A model generated the notes under the pieces. The model saw only the letters and a list, made by a program, of their open reading frames with translations, searched no databases and was not told the DNA's origin. This document shows, piece by piece, positions 45,062 to 54,596 of a stretch of DNA of 64,000 bases. The stretch is from Lachnospiraceae bacterium (GTDB lineage Bacteria; Bacillota; Clostridia; Lachnospirales; Lachnospiraceae). Made by a program: the position numbers and the translations under genes. The stretch is from the NCBI GenBank assembly GCA_015056815.1, contig SVFN01000006.1, positions 62,001-126,000 of the forward strand, read 5' to 3'. Within the stretch, counting starts at the first letter, position 1. Every line of letters begins with the position of its first letter.

Positions 45062-48000
45062 TTATTTAATCTTCTGTGTTGCCTTTACGAAGCCAACTTT
45101 GGCTGTGATCTTCTTCTCGTAATCCTTCTTCGCTTTCTTAGGCACTTTGTAAACTGCCTTCGCATGGATCTTCTTAAACGCTGCCTTGCCGATCGAAGGA
45201 ACCTTGGTTCCCTTGAAGGTAACTTTCTTCAGGTTCTTGTCGCCCGCAAATGCATTTGCCGCGATCTTGGTCACATTCTTGCCGATCGTTACACTCTTCA
45301 AAGAGGTACATCCTGCGAATGCGTTCTTACCGATCGTCTTAACGTTGTTGCCGATCGTTACTTTCGTCAGTTTCTTGTTGCCCTTGAATGCGCCTGCTGC
45401 GATCTCAGTCACATCGAACTTCTTACCGTTAATGGTCACACTGGCATTGATGTATGCAGATTTGCCTGCTTTCTCCATGCCGGTAACTGCTACGGTATTC
45501 GCTCCTGTTACCTTGAACTGGATGTTCTTAACAGTTGCTTTCGTGCCGACTGCCACGGTATCATCCTTACTCGGTGTAGGCGTAGGTGCAGGTGTGTTAC
45601 CACCTTCTGATGCCTTACCCACCGTTACCGTAAAGGTCTTGGTCTGGATCAGGGATGCCGGAACACGGTATTTACCGTTTACAGTCACAAAGCTTCCGTA
45701 TCCGGCCTGCTTGGTGATCTCACCGAAGTCACCAACAGAGTTCTCAGATACTGTCTCTGTACCATTGTCCGCATCTGTCTGACCATACTGTACTCTCTGT
45801 CCCGGATATACGGTTGCAGTAATCTTCGCTGTACCTTCCTTCATCGGAACTAAGAGTCCCTTGTCGCTGACATAAGCTACATCTGTGTCGGAAGATGACC
45901 ATTCTGTGATCATCTGCGCATCTGCTGTAAATCCAAGATCTGCCAGCGCTTTTGCTGCTTTACTGTTTTCATTAACATTGTAAGCTGTCTCTAATGTCGT
46001 TGTTTCATTTGTCTTGATCTTAAGAGTATCTGCCACTTTTGCTTTTGCTGCCGCATCATTGGTAGCATCGGAAACCAGGATATCAAAGGACTTGATCGCG
46101 TCTGTTGCCATTCCGCCTTCCGTAGAAGTCTTTCTTACTACACTTGTTGTCGAAGATGCATCCTCACCATAAGCGACTTTGAGTTCGAACGAATCCTGTT
46201 TGCTTCCATCTTCATTTACGGTCAGTTCGCCATATTTGCATTCGCTGATATCTGTCTTGATCTCAACATATTGGCTCTCGCCGCCTTCTACGGTGATGTC
46301 TTTCACGGTTGCAAGCACTTTGTCACCGTCCTTGATCGCGATGTCGCCTGAGTATGCCTTGTTGCCAACGTTGGAAACTTTCACGCCAACATTAGCGGTA
46401 TTCTGATCCAGTAACTCTGTCTCTGCAGATACTTTCACATCAGCTTCTACCAAAAGCTCTTTCTCGATCTTCTTCACTTCTTCACCGTTCTTGATCTCGA
46501 TCACGAAGGTCGTTCCCTCGATCTCGTCACCAAGTACAGCTCTGCCGGTAATGGTCTTGGTCGCACCACCGATGAAGCGGTTAGCCTCTACGTATTTACC
46601 CTGTGCTGTTTCATCTTCACCGTATGCGATTCCGTCTTCCGGAGCAGTCTCATCATTCGCTTCTTTATAAGTACCTGCTTTCATTTCAGCCTGGTAAACC
46701 TGTGTCGGCGCGATCTGCTGCCAATCGGAATCCGAACCTTCCACTACTTCTCCGTTTCTGGTCACATAGGTACGATAGGTCACTCCCTCTAACGGCTTGA
46801 AGCCATCATTGGTCACATCCGCTCTGTACTCAACCAGATCACCCGGATAGCAGTATGCCGGTCCCTGTTCATCTTCTTCTGTTTCTTCGTCTGTCACTTT
46901 TCCGTAAGTCATGTCACCGGTCTCAAGCGTATTGGTAACAGTAAATTTCTGTACAGCCAGCAACTTGTTATTCTCATTTGCCTCGAAGATACCTTCTTCG
47001 CTCAATTCCTGTTTGCTTCTTGTAAAGATTGCCTGTACCTGATCGTCATCGGTTACGCGGAACGCAACACCTTCGTAATTGTATTCTTCGCCGGTCTTAC
47101 GTGTGATCTGAATCGGCTCAGACCATCCGCTTCCGCCTGTTAATACAATACTTTCTTCCGTACGGACTGCCTTATCGCCTGCTTTCACATGATTTGTAAG
47201 CCCGTTCAGGTCCTTCTCAGACGTGTAATCAATTTCCACAGTCTTTCCTGCTGTTACCTTAACATCTCCATTCTCATCCTTAATATCCTGTTTTGCCGTA
47301 TAGGAGAGAGGATAAGTATCTTTACCTTTTCCATTCACGAAATTGTATTTTACAAGTTCGGAATCTTCGAAGGTCTCCGCTTTTTCCGTTCTCGTCAGTT
47401 CTTCTGTCGGATCGCAATATGCACCAAAGATCTGAGTCTCTCTGATAATATTCTCAGCACCTGTCTCATTCTCGTCCTTTGCCTCTGTTACCATTCTGGT
47501 CCACAGCATATACATGGTATTGCCGTTTGACTGTACGTCAAAAGAGGTTACCGGAACACTTGTCACATTGCCTTCCTCATCTGTTTCTTCTTTATGTACG
47601 ACTGCTGTCTCGATCGGATTACCTGCTGCGGTATCCACATAGTAGATCTTTCTTCCGCCAACTTCTGCCAACTTCAACTGACCCTTATCGGTACCCATAC
47701 CTCTTACTAATGAAGTGATGTTAATGTACTTCACATCACCACCATTGATCCAGTACAGATAAGTCATATTTCTGCAGCGTACAAACTTCGGTGCCGCATC
47801 GTTGACCTCATCACAAGTGATCTGGATCGGATGATGGAACTCATTATCCTCATAATTGTAGATCTGTACATAAAGTTCTCTGTCATCCAGAGTCTTGTCA
47901 TTCTGATCTTTATCTGTCGTATAAGCATATAATCCTAAGCCATTGTAAGTAATAGATGCATTGTCGATCACCTTCGGATCTGTCTCCGCATTTCCGGTAA

Positions 48001-51000
48001 AGGTTCTGTTTCCGTTCTCATCTACCTCAAGAGTAGCCGGAACTGCAAGATCCAGGAACTCGGGATCACTGAATTCGCTAAAGTTTCCGTCCTTATCCTC
48101 TTCTGCGAAGGTAGCTGCCGTAAGGGTATATCCGTTAAGGATATCGCCATAGGTCACTGCATCTGCCTTATCTTCTGCATTCTCCATATCGTCTGCATCA
48201 ACTTTGTTGCTTCTGCTGTCTGTATAGTCCGTTACCGTGTAGCATACCATGAGCTTACGTGACTGCTCGTCGTAGGAAACGATCGGCATGTTATCCTGGA
48301 ATTCGCTGCCTTCCATCTCTGTCTTCGCTACCGTAAACGGAGCAGAAAGAACATTGTCTTTTCCGGCCTTCGCATTATCGATATCAAACCATGCACCGCT
48401 GATATCCAGACTGTTCAGGTTCTCGATCACTGCTGCGCCATCATCTGCCTTCGCAAATTCCTTAGAACCGTCTGACCATACAATAAATGCTTTCTTGTCT
48501 GTTACTTTGTAAACATAAGGTGCATCATCACCGGTCTTATCATTGTCTGCCATTGCAGGCTGTGACCATGTTGCGCCGTTATCTTTTGAATAAGAATACA
48601 TTACAGTTGCTGCGTTATTGCTGTCTTTCTTATCAGCTCCGGGATCATCCAGATAAACTGCAAGCAGTAAGCCGTTTCCTAAGTCTGCCAGTTTTGCATC
48701 TGCATAAGGATAAACACCTTCTTTTAAGATATTCTCCTCGCCGGCTTCCACTTTCATAGCGGAAACATCATAAGGCTGCCATGCGCTGCTGTTTGCCAGA
48801 TAATCTCTGGAGATCGTCTCGAGCTCTGAACCCTTTACTGTGTCATACAGATAATTGTCCTCAAAGTCTGTCAGCATCTCACCAATACTCTGGGAACCAT
48901 AGCTGAACAGGTTGATGGATTCAGACTTGTAAAGTGTCCATGACTTCTTGATAAATAATACTTTCAGTTTCAGGCCTGCTGACAGTTTCACACTACCGCT
49001 GCCTTCCGAATTCACTTCATGTCCGAGGATCGGCTGTGTAAACTTGAAGTTAAAGTCCGCCGTACCTGTCACGGTTACGGAAGCAACTTTACCACCGCCG
49101 ACACCTACACCGGCACCTACCGTAATGGACGGTGCGAGTAAGAACTTCGTGTAAATACTGAAATCATCTTTTGAAATAGTAAACTTCTTATCCTCTCCGT
49201 CTTTCGTCAGATCAAACAGATCAGAATAAGGATCCTTGTACGGGTTAGAACCTACCGCAAAACCAATTACCGCTCTTCCGGAAGCACCAAGCTCAACGAT
49301 CAGATCGATACCGATCGGTGTCGTGTAGACAATGGAGCTCTCCATCTTCGCATCACCCGCTGCTACTAATGCAAGGGAATCGAAGTAGTTGCTGCCGGCT
49401 TTCACTTTCTGCTCAGCAGTAGCATTTGCCACACGAGGTCCTGTCTGAACCGTAAGGATAACTGCCACGCTGAATCCGAAATCAAAGTCGGAATTGCCCA
49501 TCGCATCGCTCTGTGCTGTCGCGTCATCCAATGCTGCATTTGCATTATCTGTCGTCTCTTTTGTCTCATCCTTTCCTGGCGGATCTTCCGGTTTGGAGCT
49601 TGCCACGCCATCTTCCATGATGCTTTCCATGTACTCATAGATAGCTGCCTTTCCGGACATGCCTTCGCCCTTGTTTTCCGCTCTGGTCCTGATCTGGATA
49701 TCCTGCAGTTTCTGCTTCACATCTGTATTGTAACCGAATGCGATCTGTGTTACCTGATGTCTGCCATCCTCTGCTTCGTATTCAGACGGCTCGATTCCTA
49801 ATTTAGCAAGATCATAATCTAACGGAAGATTAAACTTCGTTCCGATCTTGCCAAACATCTTCAAGGTCTTATTGAACGGCGATTTGAAGCTGGAAGCTAC
49901 ACCGATCGCCGTCAGTTTTGCTTTGAATAAAATACCGGTATCTACTTCCGGATAAACATGATCAAAACCATCGATACTGTAGATACCCTGGATCGTCATG
50001 CCGCTGCCCGGCTTTAAGCCTGCTGCTGACAGATCCACATCACAGGTAAACATATTACTCTTACGGTCTCTGGTCACTACCTGAGAATGGATCACATCTC
50101 CTTCCGGTCCGTAGAAGAATACTTTTGCCTTGTTCGGTGTCACACCAACACTTGATTTAAAGTTAAAGGTAAAGGTATGCTTTGTTCCCTTCTTGGAAGG
50201 AATATCCAGATAAGTATCGGATTTGCCCGTACCTACCTTAGTTGCCTTACCGTTTTCAAGTACCGCAAAGTCTGTCGGGAACATAACATCCGAAGTATTG
50301 ATGATCTCGGAAATTGTACGGGTACCAAGACATCTTGTCTGGAAATGGATTCCCTGATAGGTAACATCTGCCAGATAATTGCGTCCTTTTTCGTAATTGC
50401 CTCTTGCAAAGTAATTACCGGGATCCTCTCCCTCATCTGCAACCTGTCCGCCTGCGATCACTACAGTCGCATTCTTAAGCGGTTCTTCAGAATACTCATT
50501 TGGTGAGATAACGGTTGCCTTTCTCTCGATCAACTCCAGGCCGACACTGTTATTTGTTCCGGTGGAATTATCTCTCTTAACAAAGTCATAATAGAGTTTG
50601 CTCTGTGCAAAATAGCTCGGTGCATACGCAAAGCTGTTTCCGAAATAAACTTCTGAGTTCTTGGATGCCAGAGAAGTATCCTGTCCCAGTTCTTCCAGTC
50701 TCTTTCGAGCCTTCTCTACCTCGTTGTTCTCTTTGGAATTGGTAATATTTCCATCGTTATTCACATCAAGTGAATAATCACCCCACTGTGCCACAAAATT
50801 ATCGGACGGTGTCGCAACGAAACGATACTGAGCCATCGGATCCAGACTCTTGAAGAACAGTTTCTGCTTGATGGAACCTACCTGCTTGTTATTTGTATCC
50901 GTCATGATCTCGCTCTTGTCGTTGTAAACCATGACAAAGGAACCTGAAGTGCTTAAGAAATCAAGCTCTGTCTCCATACTGGTCAGACCCTTGCTGCCTG

Positions 51001-53953
51001 AAATAGTAGCAGTCGCCGTACTACCGTCTACCCAGCCTTTTTCCTTCCAGTTTCCTTCAAACGTGAAAGTATAAATGGTCTTTCCACTTCTTTTTGAAGT
51101 TACAGCATTCACGGTTTCTGTCTTCTCCGGTAATCCCGGACCTGTGTAGATTTTCAAAGTAGCTGACTTCGGTGTTCCAAACTCCGGATCAGAGGTCTGC
51201 TTTCCATTCATATAATCCGGATTGAACTGGTACTCAAAGGACAATTTCACTTTTGCATCCTTGCCCTCTTTGTAATTCTTCTCCATCACAGCATGAAGTG
51301 CGTCCACCTCTGACTGATTGTTGCAGTTATATGCTTTTCCGTCTACCGTGATCACCTGATTGGTAAAGGTATTGCGGTAGGTGTTCGGATCTGCCTGTAC
51401 GGTTACAGACGGATTGGTGTAGGAGAGCTGAATCTGTGTATAAGCATCTGCTACCAGATAATTGGCAATCGTACCCTGACTGTTTGAGGAATCCAATGTC
51501 AGGCTCTGTCCGCTTCCCGCAACTGTAAAGCCTTTTTTATTGGCATTATTCTCATTCGTAGCATAACGATATGCGAAAGTCGGCTGATAAGCTGCTACCT
51601 GTGCGCCTTTTCCTACAATGTTTAAAATTGCATCGCCTACATGAAGCTGCGGATTTGCTTTTGTCGTAAAACCTTCGCTCACATTTGTATAGGTTCCCTT
51701 ACCTTTGTTCTCAAGCGTAAACTTCACATTTGCGTTGCGCTGTGTCAGGATCGGTTTGAAATAGATCGTACCGGTGCCGGAAAGATTTACTTTCTGGAAA
51801 AAGCCCGCATCCAGTGTCACATTCATGGAATCGGACACTTTCACCCAATCCTTTCCGTTATTGGAAGCATTGATTCCGCTAAATACCAGCTTATTGGAAT
51901 CATAGTTCCTCGGATTATTCCTGCCATAGTCTTTAAACTCGAAGGTGATTCCATCGGAACGATACATCTTGCCTGTGTTCTTGGAGTTTCCAACGTTCGA
52001 TGCAATGGATTTGATCTGAAGCGTCGGAGTGATCTCCTGCTTACCGGTTTCCGCTAAGGAATCGTTCTTCTTGTCATCCAGCTTATAGGTCTTGGTAAAG
52101 AACGTTGTACTGTTATCGATCTGATAGCCATACTGCTTTAATTCCAAAAGGAAATCTGCCAGATTGACATTAATGTTGTTACCGCCGGCAGCCCAGCAGC
52201 CGCCGTTAAAACCGCCGCTCCACTGATTGGTCCCGACAGCGACACTCTTTTGTACCCATCCTGTCTTGCCGCCCGTCGTCTGTCCATGCACGGTTGCATT
52301 GAAATTATCTTCGTGTTCATTGTGCCATACATCCCAATACTCTCGGAATTTCCAACGGTATTTCCATTTAAGATTGATTTTGGATTTGGTCTCTTTCCAG
52401 CTCCAGCTTCTTCCGGCACCACCGTTATAGATGGAGTAATAAAGTCTGTTGACACCATACATCTTCAGATTGGATGTATTGAAGTTCCGGCTGCCGCCTG
52501 TATAATTTGCGGTAAGAGAATTCCCGGACTTGTTGAAATTGCCGCCAAAGTCATTAGCGCCCAGTTTCCAGCGTCCCACACTACCGCCGTAAGATCCGTT
52601 TGCCGTGATCTTCTCTGCAGCCGCATCAGCTGCCAGACCTGTGAAGGTACCCTCACCGTTACCCGGGATCGTTACATGACAGGTGCTGTCATACTCTTCG
52701 CCGTCTTTGCTGATCACAAGATAGAAATCTCTGTCTTTCTCGCGATACTCATTCTCCAGAATATCAATAGTGACATCCTGCTCGGTCTGTCCCGCGAAGA
52801 AATTCAGTTTCTTAAGACCTGCCACATAATCGGCATCCGCATTGGCACTTCCCGCTGCGGTACCAACGTAAACCGTCTCGTGATAGCCAATACCGGAGGT
52901 ACGCCTGATCGTTGCGGTCACCTTGTCCGAATCAGCCGTCACGTTCTTCTGCTCAAATTCATAAACAGAATTGACCGCTTCTTCGTTATCCTTGATATTG
53001 GCATACGCTGTATAGGAGCCTCCGACCGGTGCATTTGCATCCGACTGCAACAGCGCCATAATGACCTGTTCTTCCGCCTCAGCCTCATTGTCATCCTTCG
53101 GGAACAAGTACAGATACTTCACATACTCGCCGTCCGCGAAGGTAAGCTCCATATCGCTGCCGCCTACCAGTGAAAGATACGCATCGTACTGCGCTCTCAC
53201 TTTGGCCGCCTCATCGCTCTCATCCGCCAGGACTCTCCAGTCTTTACGGTCAGACTCCACGCCCTTTGCCTCACTTACCGAATCCTGCAGGGAAGTAGTC
53301 TCTGTAGTATTGCCGGATATAGAATTGGCGGAAACGGTTTCTGCCACATCCGCTTCTTCACCCTCTCCTGCCGGAGTTACCAGAACCTCCTGCGTCTCGT
53401 CGGCCGGCTGTACTGCTTCTTCTGAAGCACCTTCCTCAGCCGTCGTTTCCTCGGAAGCTTCTTCGCCTTTTAATGCGTTTGCGATCAGTTCTTCCGTATC
53501 CGGTGCACTCAGATCGGTTTCTTCATTATAGGCTGTCTCGATCAAAGGAGTCGCGTCTGCTCCCTTTTCCATCTTATCCTTTTTGTCCTTGGACAAATAA
53601 ATCTCGTAATCATCGTCATAAGAAGTCGTAACGTCGATCGCACGGAAATGTACCTTTGCTTCTCCCTGCGTGCCGCCCTGACGGATCACTGCAACCTCCA
53701 TGTACTCGTCGCCTTCACCGATCTCGTACTGTGTTGCCAGGAAATTAAACTGTCCATTCGGATATGCCGCAACCATTTCATCACTGTCACGGATCGCATC
53801 CTTTACGGCTTGTTCGCTCGCTGCCTGCGCTGCTTTTTCAGATGCCTTTTCGGCTCCCACTGCAGCAGCTACCGGTGCTATGTTTCCGCCGGTGACCATC
53901 GAGGTGGCCAGTACGAACGCAAGTATCTGTTTTGACAATCTCTTTAAATGCAT
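45062..53953 (-). CDS. Giant exported surface protein (2963 residues) with Calx-beta, propeller, Ig-like and leucine-rich repeat domains
   Basis: Signal peptide about 1-31 (ILAFVLATSMVTGGNIAPVAA). Two Calx-beta-type segments (about 75-120 and 340-435) flank an acidic Thr/Glu-rich stretch containing VSANSISGN (207-215). A long beta-rich middle with many Trp/Gly/Asn residues follows. About 1730-2200 form a sialidase-like propeller with an Asp-box-like SKDNGATWSQP. A CARDB-like domain, a BIG2-like domain (SDKGLLVPMKEGTAKITATV) and VSEN precede five BspA-type LRR_5 repeats (LTKVTIGNNVKTIGKNAFAG) and a Lys-rich C-terminus. No catalytic motif was recognised and there is no LPXTG. It lies 165 nt after the double-glycine peptide gene on the same strand, probably in one transcript. 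Likely a cell-surface adhesin or the partner of the secreted peptide (inference). Confidence 0.85.
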   Translation of the reverse strand: MHLKRLSKQILAFVLATSMVTGGNIAPVAAAVGAEKASEKAAQAASEQAVKDAIRDSDEMVAAYPNGQFNFLATQYEIGEGDEYMEVAVIRQGGTQGEAKVHFRAIDVTTSYDDDYEIYLSKDKKDKMEKGADATPLIETAYNEETDLSAPDTEELIANALKGEEASEETTAEEGASEEAVQPADETQEVLVTPAGEGEEADVAETVSANSISGNTTETTSLQDSVSEAKGVESDRKDWRVLADESDEAAKVRAQYDAYLSLVGGSDMELTFADGEYVKYLYLFPKDDNEAEAEEQVIMALLQSDANAPVGGSYTAYANIKDNEEAVNSVYEFEQKNVTADSDKVTATIRRTSGIGYHETVYVGTAAGSANADADYVAGLKKLNFFAGQTEQDVTIDILENEYREKDRDFYLVISKDGEEYDSTCHVTIPGNGEGTFTGLAADAAAEKITANGSYGGSVGRWKLGANDFGGNFNKSGNSLTANYTGGSRNFNTSNLKMYGVNRLYYSIYNGGAGRSWSWKETKSKINLKWKYRWKFREYWDVWHNEHEDNFNATVHGQTTGGKTGWVQKSVAVGTNQWSGGFNGGCWAAGGNNINVNLADFLLELKQYGYQIDNSTTFFTKTYKLDDKKNDSLAETGKQEITPTLQIKSIASNVGNSKNTGKMYRSDGITFEFKDYGRNNPRNYDSNKLVFSGINASNNGKDWVKVSDSMNVTLDAGFFQKVNLSGTGTIYFKPILTQRNANVKFTLENKGKGTYTNVSEGFTTKANPQLHVGDAILNIVGKGAQVAAYQPTFAYRYATNENNANKKGFTVAGSGQSLTLDSSNSQGTIANYLVADAYTQIQLSYTNPSVTVQADPNTYRNTFTNQVITVDGKAYNCNNQSEVDALHAVMEKNYKEGKDAKVKLSFEYQFNPDYMNGKQTSDPEFGTPKSATLKIYTGPGLPEKTETVNAVTSKRSGKTIYTFTFEGNWKEKGWVDGSTATATISGSKGLTSMETELDFLSTSGSFVMVYNDKSEIMTDTNNKQVGSIKQKLFFKSLDPMAQYRFVATPSDNFVAQWGDYSLDVNNDGNITNSKENNEVEKARKRLEELGQDTSLASKNSEVYFGNSFAYAPSYFAQSKLYYDFVKRDNSTGTNNSVGLELIERKATVISPNEYSEEPLKNATVVIAGGQVADEGEDPGNYFARGNYEKGRNYLADVTYQGIHFQTRCLGTRTISEIINTSDVMFPTDFAVLENGKATKVGTGKSDTYLDIPSKKGTKHTFTFNFKSSVGVTPNKAKVFFYGPEGDVIHSQVVTRDRKSNMFTCDVDLSAAGLKPGSGMTIQGIYSIDGFDHVYPEVDTGILFKAKLTAIGVASSFKSPFNKTLKMFGKIGTKFNLPLDYDLAKLGIEPSEYEAEDGRHQVTQIAFGYNTDVKQKLQDIQIRTRAENKGEGMSGKAAIYEYMESIMEDGVASSKPEDPPGKDETKETTDNANAALDDATAQSDAMGNSDFDFGFSVAVILTVQTGPRVANATAEQKVKAGSNYFDSLALVAAGDAKMESSIVYTTPIGIDLIVELGASGRAVIGFAVGSNPYKDPYSDLFDLTKDGEDKKFTISKDDFSIYTKFLLAPSITVGAGVGVGGGKVASVTVTGTADFNFKFTQPILGHEVNSEGSGSVKLSAGLKLKVLFIKKSWTLYKSESINLFSYGSQSIGEMLTDFEDNYLYDTVKGSELETISRDYLANSSAWQPYDVSAMKVEAGEENILKEGVYPYADAKLADLGNGLLLAVYLDDPGADKKDSNNAATVMYSYSKDNGATWSQPAMADNDKTGDDAPYVYKVTDKKAFIVWSDGSKEFAKADDGAAVIENLNSLDISGAWFDIDNAKAGKDNVLSAPFTVAKTEMEGSEFQDNMPIVSYDEQSRKLMVCYTVTDYTDSRSNKVDADDMENAEDKADAVTYGDILNGYTLTAATFAEEDKDGNFSEFSDPEFLDLAVPATLEVDENGNRTFTGNAETDPKVIDNASITYNGLGLYAYTTDKDQNDKTLDDRELYVQIYNYEDNEFHHPIQITCDEVNDAAPKFVRCRNMTYLYWINGGDVKYINITSLVRGMGTDKGQLKLAEVGGRKIYYVDTAAGNPIETAVVHKEETDEEGNVTSVPVTSFDVQSNGNTMYMLWTRMVTEAKDENETGAENIIRETQIFGAYCDPTEELTRTEKAETFEDSELVKYNFVNGKGKDTYPLSYTAKQDIKDENGDVKVTAGKTVEIDYTSEKDLNGLTNHVKAGDKAVRTEESIVLTGGSGWSEPIQITRKTGEEYNYEGVAFRVTDDDQVQAIFTRSKQELSEEGIFEANENNKLLAVQKFTVTNTLETGDMTYGKVTDEETEEDEQGPAYCYPGDLVEYRADVTNDGFKPLEGVTYRTYVTRNGEVVEGSDSDWQQIAPTQVYQAEMKAGTYKEANDETAPEDGIAYGEDETAQGKYVEANRFIGGATKTITGRAVLGDEIEGTTFVIEIKNGEEVKKIEKELLVEADVKVSAETELLDQNTANVGVKVSNVGNKAYSGDIAIKDGDKVLATVKDITVEGGESQYVEIKTDISECKYGELTVNEDGSKQDSFELKVAYGEDASSTTSVVRKTSTEGGMATDAIKSFDILVSDATNDAAAKAKVADTLKIKTNETTTLETAYNVNENSKAAKALADLGFTADAQMITEWSSSDTDVAYVSDKGLLVPMKEGTAKITATVYPGQRVQYGQTDADNGTETVSENSVGDFGEITKQAGYGSFVTVNGKYRVPASLIQTKTFTVTVGKASEGGNTPAPTPTPSKDDTVAVGTKATVKNIQFKVTGANTVAVTGMEKAGKSAYINASVTINGKKFDVTEIAAGAFKGNKKLTKVTIGNNVKTIGKNAFAGCTSLKSVTIGKNVTKIAANAFAGDKNLKKVTFKGTKVPSIGKAAFKKIHAKAVYKVPKKAKKDYEKKITAKVGFVKATQKIK

Positions 53954-54118
53954 ATGCTTTACCTGCTCCTTTCTTTTGACAGATTTTTCTCTGCCTTTTC
54001 ACCTCAGCCTTCGCACAGCTGTTATTCATGCCGTTGTATCGGTTTTCCTGTACGCGGGCATGAACCTCAGCCATAAACACTCGTTTTGGAACGTTTACCG
54101 GGCTGATCCCGCTGTCCC

Positions 54119-54280
54119 TTAGATCTTACTACGTGTATTCTCGGAAATATCCGTAGTCTGAACCTTTTGCACATTTCTAAGACTTGCGCCGCCTGCAACC
54201 TGATCCAATTCGTCAAGATCAAGTTCCTGCTTTACCTCTTTCTTCTGTGCCATTTCTTGCTCTTTTGACATTTCTGACAT
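54119..54280 (-). CDS. Small secreted-peptide precursor with double-glycine leader (53 residues)
   Basis: ATG 54280 follows a strong AAGGAGG at the right spacing; the stop is at 54119-54121. The leader (residues 1-31) is highly charged (MSEMSKEQEMAQKKEVKQE) and ends in LDLDELDQVAGG, matching the consensus of leaders cut by C39 peptidases (hydrophobic residues at -4, -7 and -12, then GG). Cleavage after Gly31 would leave a 22-residue core that begins ASLRNVQKVQ and ends SENTRSKI. It has no Cys, aromatic residue or tryptophan, is nearly neutral, and contains DISENT. No lanthionine, YcaO or radical-SAM enzyme lies nearby, so the product is probably a linear peptide. The exporter with a C39 domain is encoded downstream on the same strand. 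Function could be signalling or interaction with the giant protein; not known. Confidence 0.85.
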   Translation of the reverse strand: MSEMSKEQEMAQKKEVKQELDLDELDQVAGGASLRNVQKVQTTDISENTRSKI

Positions 54281-54316
54281 CTTTCTCCCTCCTTTTTAAT
54301 AATACAATTCCTTCGC

Positions 54317-54356
54317 CTATTACCCGAAGTTAAGATTATTTTAACAAATATTTAAG
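54317..54356. promoter_or_regulatory. Putative LytTR/AgrA-like direct repeats at the peptide promoter
   Basis: GAAGTTAAG (54326-54334) and ATATTTAAG (54348-54356) repeat with a 22-bp period and a 13-bp gap, the arrangement of AgrA-type sites (ACNGTTNAG twice, 12-13 bp apart). They surround a weak minus-strand promoter candidate: TTGTTA (54342-54347), a 19-bp spacer and TAATAG (54317-54322). The LytTR regulator encoded just to the right is the obvious ligand. Confidence 0.45.
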
Positions 54357-54360
54357 AATT

Positions 54361-54381
54361 ATGACGTTCATTTTACGTCAT
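54361..54381. promoter_or_regulatory. Inverted repeat upstream of the peptide gene
   Basis: ATGACGT and ACGTCAT are separated by 7 nt, directly beside the direct repeats. It could be a second regulator site. The remaining part of 54281-54596 is AT-rich and contains no gene. Confidence 0.4.
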
Positions 54382-54519
54382 TTTAATGCTTTTCACGAAT
54401 TATAAAACAAAAAAGCGGAAACTTTTTTCAATATATTGGTATTTGAACTGTCCTGGTACCATATTTAGCTTCTCCGGCAAAAAATGCGGACAATTTGACT
54501 TTTGTAAATGTTTTCTTCC

Positions 54520-54544
54520 ATTTTACACTGTTTTGTAGTAAAAT
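54520..54544. promoter_or_regulatory. Inverted repeat in the promoter region of the LytTR regulator/subtilisin operon
   Basis: ATTTTAC (54520-54526) and GTAAAAT (54538-54544) are perfect inverted repeats 50-75 nt upstream of the regulator start. TTACAC with TACGAT at 17 bp is a possible plus-strand promoter overlapping it. Confidence 0.4.
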
Positions 54545-54596
54545 ATACGATATAAAGACGCTATTTTTTAATCTGAAATCGGGAGGATTATCCGGT

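Noticed and set aside
53838-54080. 80-codon minus-strand frame between the GG-peptide gene and the giant gene (starts MAEVHARVQENR after an upstream GTG)
   Set aside because: It has no ribosome site, overlaps the first 115 nt of the giant gene in another frame, and lacks a leader or signal peptide. Treated as chance.
54089-54103. AACGTTTACCGG near the peptide gene, resembling half of the LacI operator
   Set aside because: The second half does not match and the spacing is shifted; not enough to call an operator.
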